From: Nocardioides eburneiflavus
GTDB taxonomy: Bacteria > Actinomycetota > Actinomycetes > Propionibacteriales > Nocardioidaceae
Length of the DNA: 64,000 nt
Assembly: GCF_004785795.1 (NCBI RefSeq)
Contig: NZ_SRRO01000001.1
Location: forward strand, 2,046,001-2,110,000
Reading direction: 5' to 3'
A program made the position numbers and the translations under genes. Below the pieces are notes generated by a model, which was given only the letters and a program-made list of their open reading frames with translations, was not told the DNA's origin and searched no databases. Positions 58,627-64,000 of this stretch are shown here, piece by piece; position 1 is the stretch's first letter; every line of letters begins with the position of its first letter.

Positions 58627-61013
58627 TGTCCGCGGTCGGTGCAGGTGTGGAAGTCACCAAGCGGAGCCTGTCGTTGGCCGAGTCGATCGCCGCTTCGACG
58701 CTCGGTGCAGTCTTCGGGTTCTGGTGGGACCGGCCCGGGCTGGTGAAGCCCAAGGCCGATGAGAAGCCGTGGGAGACTCACGCCCAGGTCTCGTCCGCGA
58801 TCTTCTGGCCGACGCTCGCGGTCTGGCTCTCGCTGGGGCTCCCCAAGTGCCCGGAGTGGGTCAAGGAGACCGCTGGCTGGGCCACGCAGGACACGCTCTC
58901 GATCGCCCAGTGGACCGTGCTTGTCACGGTGTTTGCGGCTTGGGTGCTGATGCGCCGCATGCTCGCAGCGAAGGTCGAGAAGTGGCCCAATCACCGGCTC
59001 GTACGTGACGTGCAGAAGTGGGGTGTCCACCACCGCTGGCTCGGCGTGCTGTTCGTCGCGGCGTGCATAGCGCCGCCTGTCGCCTGGGCACTCCTGGACA
59101 CCGTCCGGGTGGACGCCATCAACACGGGCGTCTTCCTGGGGCTGGCCGCTCTCGTTGCGCACCTGGAACTGCGCTGGCGTCGCCTGTGCCGCCGTCGTAT
59201 GCCTCACCTGATTGAGGCGCACCGCCTCTCGCAGCGCACCGCTGACTCCATGCTGGAGATTGGGGCGCTGCGACCCCGCAAGGGCGGCGGCTTTGTCATC
59301 TCGCCGGTGCCCGCTGAGGCGGTTGCGCACCTGGACGGACTCGACGAGCGCGTGGCGCTGCACCTGCCCGAGTTCGAGGCCAAGATGCACACCGACTCGA
59401 ACGGCGCGGCGACCGCGTTTGAGTACCTCCCGGCCAGCCCGGAGACCGTGGCGCGACGCGAAGTGATGGCCCGCACCGGTGGCTTCCTGACCGCGATCGC
59501 GCCCGCTGAGGAGGACAACCCTGCGCGCCCCGGCGAGTGCGTCGGAACCCTAGAGGTGGGCATTACCGAGAGTCGCGCGGAGGAACTCGACGCGACGCTG
59601 CGTGCGTCCGATGGTCTGGCCCTCGTCCAGTGGCGCAAGGGGGAGCGTGTCGTCCACCTGGCTGCCCTCGACACGGAGACGCTGACCGAGAGGGGCCGCA
59701 TCGCCGACTGGCTCTCGTGCAAGCCGTGGGACCTCGACCTGCTCGTGACGACCGACGGCGCGGACGTGACTGGCTGGCACGCGACCCGGGTCCCGGCGGT
59801 CCGGGACCCGGAGAAGCGCCGCCAGACGTGGCTGACCATGGCCAACGACCTGCACCCGTCACCCGACTCGCGCACCTGGACGATCACCGACCGGTCGGGT
59901 GAGGGCGAGATCGAGATGCGGCTCATCGTCGACCCTCTCGACGTGATCGTGCCGTTCAACCTCGACGTGACCGAGACGATCACCCCGGACACCCCGTGGG
60001 TCGTCGGCATCGACGAGGAGGGAGGCAACATCGAGATCAACCTGGCGCTCTCTGCGCACGCGCTCATTGCCGGTGCTACCCGCAGCGGCAAGTCCGTGTG
60101 TACCTACTCGCTGCTCACCCACGTGCTGCGAATGGGAGACAGGGCCCGTCTCCTCGTCGCCGACCCGAACGACACGACCATCGCGCCGTTCGAGGACAAG
60201 GTGGCTTGGTCGACATCCGACACGCATCCCGACGCCGTTACCGGCATGCTGGAGTGGGTCCGCGGAGAGATGGACCGCCGCAAGCCGATCCTGCGCGACA
60301 TGCGCGCCGACAAGATCTCCGAGTTCACCGCCGAGTTGCCGATGATCGTGGTCGTCATCGACGAGGCCGCGAACTACCTGCGTCACAATGACAAGCGGGC
60401 CGCCGCCGCGATGATGGGTGAACTCCTCGCCGTGGTGTCGCAGGGTGCGAAGTACGGCGTCCGACTGGTCCTCATCACCCAGCGCCCCGACAGCACGATC
60501 CTTCCGACTAGCACGCGTGCGCAGTTGTCCTTCCGTATCTCGTTCCGCGTCGAGGACGGAGAGACCGCGAAGATGGTTTTTCCGGACCTGCCCGACCCGA
60601 TGGCACTACTCACGTGTGCACCCGGCGTCGGCTACGTCCGCGAGGTTGGCGGCGAGGCGAAGCGGTTCCGCTCGGTGTACCTGGCCGACCACTGGGGCAT
60701 CGCTGACCGTCTCCCGCACCGGCAGCCGAAGATCCTCGACGTAGCGGCTGGCTTCGGGGCGCCGTTCGTGCCCCCGGCGGTGCCGAAGGACATGTGGGGT
60801 ACGCAGAAGCCCGCCGCAGTCGTTCCCGCCGCTCCTGGCGAGGTGCTGATCGACGAGGTCGTACTGACGCTGGACGACCTGGAGGGCGAAGTGCCAGGCA
60901 CACCCGGTGCTGCCGAGGGCTTGGACGACTTCGAGTTCGAGCCTGTCACCGCTCCACCGACGGTGCGTCGTCGCCCGACCGCGCAGCCGGTCCCCGACGA
61001 TTTGTGGGCCTGA
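58626..61013 (+). CDS. FtsK/TraB-like DNA translocase (conjugal transfer)
   Basis: The 795-residue protein has an N-terminal membrane domain with three or four helices (FWPTLAVWLSLGLP, WTVLVTVFAAWVLM, LGVLFVAACIAPPVAWALL, GVFLGLAALVAHLEL). A C-terminal FtsK-type ATPase follows, with Walker A AGATRSGKSVCTYSLL (about 482-497), Walker B PMIVVVIDEAAN (about 575-586) and LVLITQRPDSTI. It resembles actinobacterial TraB/TraSA proteins that move double-stranded DNA between hyphae or cells. It is the key sign that the element is conjugative. GTG 58623 is an alternative start. Confidence 0.9.
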   Translation: MSAVGAGVEVTKRSLSLAESIAASTLGAVFGFWWDRPGLVKPKADEKPWETHAQVSSAIFWPTLAVWLSLGLPKCPEWVKETAGWATQDTLSIAQWTVLVTVFAAWVLMRRMLAAKVEKWPNHRLVRDVQKWGVHHRWLGVLFVAACIAPPVAWALLDTVRVDAINTGVFLGLAALVAHLELRWRRLCRRRMPHLIEAHRLSQRTADSMLEIGALRPRKGGGFVISPVPAEAVAHLDGLDERVALHLPEFEAKMHTDSNGAATAFEYLPASPETVARREVMARTGGFLTAIAPAEEDNPARPGECVGTLEVGITESRAEELDATLRASDGLALVQWRKGERVVHLAALDTETLTERGRIADWLSCKPWDLDLLVTTDGADVTGWHATRVPAVRDPEKRRQTWLTMANDLHPSPDSRTWTITDRSGEGEIEMRLIVDPLDVIVPFNLDVTETITPDTPWVVGIDEEGGNIEINLALSAHALIAGATRSGKSVCTYSLLTHVLRMGDRARLLVADPNDTTIAPFEDKVAWSTSDTHPDAVTGMLEWVRGEMDRRKPILRDMRADKISEFTAELPMIVVVIDEAANYLRHNDKRAAAAMMGELLAVVSQGAKYGVRLVLITQRPDSTILPTSTRAQLSFRISFRVEDGETAKMVFPDLPDPMALLTCAPGVGYVREVGGEAKRFRSVYLADHWGIADRLPHRQPKILDVAAGFGAPFVPPAVPKDMWGTQKPAAVVPAAPGEVLIDEVVLTLDDLEGEVPGTPGAAEGLDDFEFEPVTAPPTVRRRPTAQPVPDDLWA

Positions 61014-61014
61014 G

Positions 61015-61293
61015 ATGTGGTTCTGGAAGCGCAAGACGCGCGAACATCGCGAGCCAAAGGCTCTGTGGGGCCGCCGCCTCGCGGCGATCCTCGACGTCCC
61101 GGAGGACGCGATCGAGGCTGACGACATCCACCTGGTTGCAGGAGGGGCGATCGTGCACCTGTGGCCGACGCCTGCCGGTGCGCTCGTCGATCACCCGCGC
61201 ATCGACGAGCGGCTCGCGAACGTCGCGCCGGAGTTCATGATCGATCCGAACTCGGCCGCAGACCACTTCATAGGCCTGATCCCGCGTCGATAG
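61015..61293 (+). CDS. Small hypothetical protein after the translocase
   Basis: The 92-residue protein starts MWFWKRKTREHREPKALWGRRLAAIL and is basic at the N-terminus. The ATG lies 1 bp after the translocase stop, so it is probably co-translated. It could be a small cytoplasmic partner. No motif is recognised. Confidence 0.72.
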   Translation: MWFWKRKTREHREPKALWGRRLAAILDVPEDAIEADDIHLVAGGAIVHLWPTPAGALVDHPRIDERLANVAPEFMIDPNSAADHFIGLIPRR

Positions 61294-61300
61294 GTGCCGG

Positions 61301-61957
61301 TCAGGGCATGGGCTTGTAGAACACCCAGGCGTCGCCGTCAGAGTCGACCGTGAGTTCGACGCGAACGTCAACGTCGGACCCGTCCTCCCACGATCCCTGG
61401 CCGCGGCACGCCAGGACCACTTCCTCGTTTGTGCCGGTAGGTGCTTCGTAGGTGGCGCGGTTGTCCTCGACTACCCGCGGCTCACGGACCTTCAGCAACT
61501 TCGTGCCCAGCCCGGTGTCCTCTTCTGAGATCCGAACTGCGTCGTCGGCCAACTCGTCGCACGTGACGTCTTCGAGGCTTCCACTTGCCACATCAACGCC
61601 AGCCTCCGACAGATAGCCGGAGATCTGAGGCCAGAGCCACCACCCGAGGACGGCGAGAGGAATGGCGATCCGGAAGAGCCACGACCACTTGAACCCCGAT
61701 CCGTTGCTAGTTGCGGCTTCGGTGCTGGCGACGTGCACCGGTGGAGGCATGACTCGGGTGTCGGCGGGGTTTGCCTGCGCGGTGCTCGAAGAGCCCGCCG
61801 GAGACGGGTATTGCGCCGTGCTGGAAGCGGCCTCGGTCGCGAACGGTTGCCACTGAGACCCGTCCCACCAGAACTTGCCGTCGGGGCTCACCAACGGAGG
61901 CGGCGGGGGCGATCCAGCCGACTCATCAGAGGTCCCCGGGCTCGACGTGTCGCTCAT
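61301..61957 (-). CDS. DUF2510-like protein with central membrane helix
   Basis: The 218-residue protein has an N-terminal Pro-rich part with the DUF2510-type motif PDGKFWWDGSQWQPF (about 25-40). A Ser/Ala linker leads to a membrane helix (WLFRIAIPLAVLGWWLWP) and an extracellular domain of about 110 residues with two Cys (LEDVTCDELADDAVRI, EEVVLACRGQG). It is convergent with the translocase-side genes. A leaderless-type -10 (TAGGGT) lies six bases before its ATG. Confidence 0.8.
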   Translation of the reverse strand: MSDTSSPGTSDESAGSPPPPPLVSPDGKFWWDGSQWQPFATEAASSTAQYPSPAGSSSTAQANPADTRVMPPPVHVASTEAATSNGSGFKWSWLFRIAIPLAVLGWWLWPQISGYLSEAGVDVASGSLEDVTCDELADDAVRISEEDTGLGTKLLKVREPRVVEDNRATYEAPTGTNEEVVLACRGQGSWEDGSDVDVRVELTVDSDGDAWVFYKPMP

Positions 61958-61963
61958 GGGCGC

Positions 61964-61969
61964 ACCCTA
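61964..61969 (-). promoter_or_regulatory. Leaderless -10 element of the DUF2510-like gene
   Basis: TAGGGT on the minus strand is spaced six bases from the ATG 61957, as at gdh. Confidence 0.55.
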
Positions 61970-62122
61970 GGTCGACGTGCGTGCGGGGCGCAGAGGAATC
62001 CGGAATAGGGGGACGCGCGGCGACGGGGTCGCCGAGCGCACGGCGTAACAGGCCCTCTGGACGTGGCTTGCGTCCGAAGGCTAAGGACGCGGCGGAGGAC
62101 CCGTCGGCGAATGGGAAGGGCT

Positions 62123-62458
62123 CTACTTGCGGCTCCCGGCCCGCCACGTCTCGACGAAGATCGAGCAGATGGTGCCTGCGTGAATCTCGACGTCGTCTCC
62201 GCGCTCGTTCTCGACCAGGAGGGTGAGGTCATCGGAGACCACCAGTACCTCTGTGGTGACGAGCCGATACCTGCGACCGTCAGCATCACGCCTGGGCCAG
62301 TGGATGGCGTGCTGGTTGCCCCAGTCGAGCAGCCACACATCGCCGTCCATCGTGTAGACCACTACCGTCTGGTCGGGGTGGTCCTCGATGTGGCCGATCC
62401 GCTGACGGCGTGAGCGCCGGACCGCCGGGTTGTTGTCGTCTGTTCTGATGTCGCTCAC
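62123..62458 (-). CDS. Hypothetical protein
   Basis: The 111-residue protein starts VSDIRTDDNNPAVRRSRRQRIGHIEDHPDQTVVVYTMDGDVW. It is strand-rich with Trp-based motifs (GDVWLLDWGNQHAIHWPRRD). It overlaps the upstream gene by GTGA. Family unknown; no membrane segment. Confidence 0.68.
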   Translation of the reverse strand: MSDIRTDDNNPAVRRSRRQRIGHIEDHPDQTVVVYTMDGDVWLLDWGNQHAIHWPRRDADGRRYRLVTTEVLVVSDDLTLLVENERGDDVEIHAGTICSIFVETWRAGSRK

Positions 62459-62817
62459 AGGCCACACCCAATCTGGCGTACGGCCAGCACCTCGCCGACC
62501 GGGTGAATCGGGTACTCGCCCCACGGGTCCGACTGAAGTCGCTCGCCCACCCACGCCCAGTCCTCGCCCGGAATCGGGGCATCCATCTCGTGCTCGATGT
62601 AAGACCGCGGCACCCGGTGGTGCGGGCGAACTGCCCGGTCCCGGTCGTACGGATAGGACGTGACCGTCTGCCGAGCCGCGTCGACGATGTAGAGACACGA
62701 GGCCGTCTCGATAACAAGGAGCCGCGGCCTCGTCCACTCCGAGGGGTCGCACTCCGCAGTCATCTCGACGCCGTCGGGGCAGAGGCCGAGTAGGCCGGTC
62801 ACCTGGTTATCGCTCAT
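62455..62817 (-). CDS. Hypothetical protein
   Basis: The 120-residue protein begins MSDNQVTGLLGLCPDGVEMTAECDPSEWTRPRLLVIETASCLYIVD, cited here by its start MSDNQVTGLLGLCPDG and by RLLVIETASCLYIVD. It has three Cys and a strand-rich fold. It is translationally coupled to the 111-residue gene. Function unknown. Confidence 0.68.
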   Translation of the reverse strand: MSDNQVTGLLGLCPDGVEMTAECDPSEWTRPRLLVIETASCLYIVDAARQTVTSYPYDRDRAVRPHHRVPRSYIEHEMDAPIPGEDWAWVGERLQSDPWGEYPIHPVGEVLAVRQIGCGL

Positions 62818-62884
62818 GGGACACAGGTGTGCGGAACGGAGGCGGGGCCTACCCGCTCTTGGTGGGCTCCGAGACGGTGTGCGC

Positions 62885-63202
62885 GTGAGCAAGCCAGTCG
62901 ACGTCCTCCAGGATGGGAGCCTGCGTGTCAGCGACGGCATCGTCGAGCACGTCCACTTGGCGCGACAGTGCGCGGGCCGCGCCGACGGTTGCTGGATCCA
63001 CGAGCCGCTACCGCATGCGTTGTCCGACGCTCCGGTGCGGTGGCGCAACGATCGGGGGATCGCGGAGCGGGTCTGTCCACACGGGGTCGGGCATCCCGAC
63101 CCACAGGACGCCGCCTACAACTTGACCATCGGGGTGGACTTGCGTGTGCATGGGTGCGACGGCTGCTGCGGGCCCGCACCCTCCTGGGTCAGCCCCCGAT
63201 GA
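62885..63202 (+). CDS. Cys/His-rich small protein
   Basis: The 105-residue protein starts VSKPVDVLQDGSLRVSDGIVEHVHLA and contains seven Cys and several His (ARQCAGRADGCWIHEPLPH, AERVCPHGVGHPDP, HGCDGCCGP). This pattern suggests zinc binding. GTG 62885 lacks a strong ribosome site. It overlaps the 3' end of the convergent gene at 63189 by 14 bp. The family is unknown, but codon use looks coding. Confidence 0.6.
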   Translation: MSKPVDVLQDGSLRVSDGIVEHVHLARQCAGRADGCWIHEPLPHALSDAPVRWRNDRGIAERVCPHGVGHPDPQDAAYNLTIGVDLRVHGCDGCCGPAPSWVSPR

Positions 63203-63455
63203 CGCGCCCCTCGAAGATGCTCGCACCGTCGAGCGCGACGCTTCGGGGGTCGGTGTTCAGCCGGACGGCTGCGCGGTTGCCGTTGAGGTCCGGCTCGGTG
63301 ACCATTACCGCGGTCCCGTCGCTGAGGATGGCGCGAAACTCCGTGCTGGCGCCGTCGAGTAGGCGGCTCACGTCTTCGGTGGCAAGCGGGCGCCACGCGG
63401 AGAAGTTCAGCGGCTTGTAGCCGTGGCTGCGGTGGCAGTGCGTCTTGATCGACAT
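63189..63455 (-). CDS. Small hypothetical protein
   Basis: The 88-residue protein begins MSIKTHCHRSHGYKPLNFSAWRPLATEDVSRLLDG and ends in VRLNTDPRSVALDGASIFEGRVIGG. It has GGAG before the ATG and a leader motif 48-61 bp upstream. Function unknown. Confidence 0.65.
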   Translation of the reverse strand: MSIKTHCHRSHGYKPLNFSAWRPLATEDVSRLLDGASTEFRAILSDGTAVMVTEPDLNGNRAAVRLNTDPRSVALDGASIFEGRVIGG

Positions 63456-63502
63456 GAGGGCTCCTTCGAGTCGAGTCGGTCGGTGATGGGCTGACGGAGC
63501 CT

Positions 63503-63516
63503 GTCCCGGACACGCC
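63503..63516 (-). promoter_or_regulatory. Element leader motif, copy 9
   Basis: GGCGTGTCCGGGAC on the gene strand, preceded by CGGCATAG, which contains the stop codon of the upstream gene. It repeats the pairing of the two motifs seen at 45387. Confidence 0.5.
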
Positions 63517-63849
63517 CTATGCCGAGTCGGAGGCGACCTGAGGTGCCTTCGCGGTGCCATCGGCGACGGCCCCCTCGTAGATGTGGGTCCAAACGCTGAT
63601 GGCGTCGTCCTTGTCGGTGTACGAGTTGTCGAAGCCCATCGGCTCGCCGTCGAGCATGCGCACCAGGGCGACCCGGTGCACCTCGCCTTCGGGGGACTGC
63701 CACGTCCAGCGGGCCAGCACCTCCTGAGTGCTGATCGCGCATGCCTGGACGAGCCTGTGCTGGGCCCGATAGTCGGGGGTGGTGAGAGCGGCCAGGGTGA
63801 GGCGAGTCAACTCGGCGGTGTCGATCTGCGAATCTGCGTGCGTCTTCAT
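63517..63849 (-). CDS. Small hypothetical protein
   Basis: The 110-residue protein starts MKTHADSQIDTAELTRLTLAALTTPDYRAQHRLVQA. It has a strand-rich middle (ARWTWQSPEGEVHRVALVRML). It is preceded by GGAG and by a partial gene at the window edge. No family is recognised. Confidence 0.65.
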   Translation of the reverse strand: MKTHADSQIDTAELTRLTLAALTTPDYRAQHRLVQACAISTQEVLARWTWQSPEGEVHRVALVRMLDGEPMGFDNSYTDKDDAISVWTHIYEGAVADGTAKAPQVASDSA

Positions 63850-63857
63850 GGGGTCTC

Positions 63858-64000
63858 CTACTTGACGAGGTGCATGCCGTCGCTGAGCGCCAAGAAGTCG
63901 GCGTCGCTCATGGCCTGAGTGAACGGGTTCATGTACTCGGCGTCGTTGAGATTGAGGTCGAGGTTCTCGGCGGCCTCGATGCGAGCGAAATACTCCTGAC
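63858..64000 (-). CDS. Partial gene, C-terminal 46 residues
   Basis: The frame enters at the right edge and ends at TAG 63858 with ...EYFARIEAAENLDLNL, MNPFTQAMSDADFLALSDG and MHLVK. The rest lies outside the window. No family is recognised. Confidence 0.6.
   Translation of the reverse strand, partial: QEYFARIEAAENLDLNLNDAEYMNPFTQAMSDADFLALSDGMHLVK

Larger units (their letters stand above)
27556..64000. mobile_element. Integrative conjugative element (tandem remnant plus main element), right end outside window
   Basis: From the tadB break onward the genes are of plasmid/ICE type: serine integrase, primase-helicase, iterons, DUF2637 protein, FtsK-like translocator, surface-protein cargo and many small unknown genes. 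Gene content and strand switching differ sharply from the left 27 kb. Site 2 at 30351 divides a 2.8-kb left segment from the main element. No second half of tadB and no right att site was found up to 64000. The total length is therefore more than 36 kb. Confidence 0.88.

Noticed and set aside
61301..61957. Serine/threonine kinase-type sensor
   Set aside because: The protein has a PDG-W-W DUF2510-like motif and one membrane helix but no kinase or PASTA motif.
40000..64000. Search for the missing 3' half of tadB and a right att site
   Set aside because: No sequence like the TadB C-terminal domain or a third copy of the 33-mer was seen up to the edge; the right end must be outside.

Overview
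The window is high-GC actinobacterial DNA. GTG starts, ATGA/GTGA gene overlaps, leaderless-type promoters and the gene set (180-kDa NAD-glutamate dehydrogenase, Ku with split LigD, WS/DGAT acyltransferase, fused biotin-carboxyl-carrier-independent carboxyltransferase, tad pilus genes) suggest Nocardioidaceae, most likely Nocardioides. The genus is an inference from protein character; no search was run.

Bases 1 to about 27,550 are ordinary chromosome. They carry a partial membrane protein and lipoprotein, a WS/DGAT-like gene, pruA, a TetR/DUF4386 pair with two perfect operators, gdh, a TSUP permease, a CoA-transferase/carboxyltransferase pair, a divergent ku / ligD-ligase / ligD-polymerase NHEJ locus, an orphan response regulator, and an IclR-controlled catabolic cluster. 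That cluster (19.4-25.4 kb) pairs an aromatic amino acid lyase homologue lacking the MIO-forming Ala-Ser-Gly with a complete betaine-type (OpuC-like) ABC importer. Two copies of one 16-bp palindrome, one before each transcription unit, tie the parts together. The best hypothesis is uptake and cleavage of a trimethylated histidine such as ergothioneine or hercynine. The chromosome then enters a tad pilus operon (tadA, tadB).

At about 27,550 tadB is cut by an integrated mobile element that runs past the right end of the window. A 33-bp sequence at the tadB junction recurs at 30,351 next to a large serine integrase, so the left end looks like two related elements in tandem. The 2.8-kb segment between the two att-like sites carries a small coiled-coil gene, a DUF262/DUF1524 nuclease gene (probable anti-phage function) and an unannotated 39-codon remnant of a second serine integrase.

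The main element (30.35 to >64 kb) looks like an integrative conjugative element of the FtsK-translocator type. It has a DUF3854 primase-helicase beside an iteron-rich 250-bp region (candidate origin), a 500-residue winged-helix protein with its own palindromic operator, a DUF2637 membrane/HTH protein, and a transfer module (SH3-domain membrane protein, anchored secreted protein, FtsK/TraB-like ATPase). It also carries a large cell-surface cargo: a type IV pilin-like protein with calcium-binding repeats, a 1009-residue Ig-like adhesin, two more secreted proteins and a sortase. Other cargo includes an orphan VbhA-type antitoxin, a CoiA-like nuclease, a LexA-box-controlled leaderless small gene, a two-gene membrane module and an IS256-family insertion. 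Many element genes share a short leader motif (CCGTGTCMMGGAC-like) 50-150 bp upstream of their starts. The right att site and the 3' part of tadB were not found and must lie outside the window.
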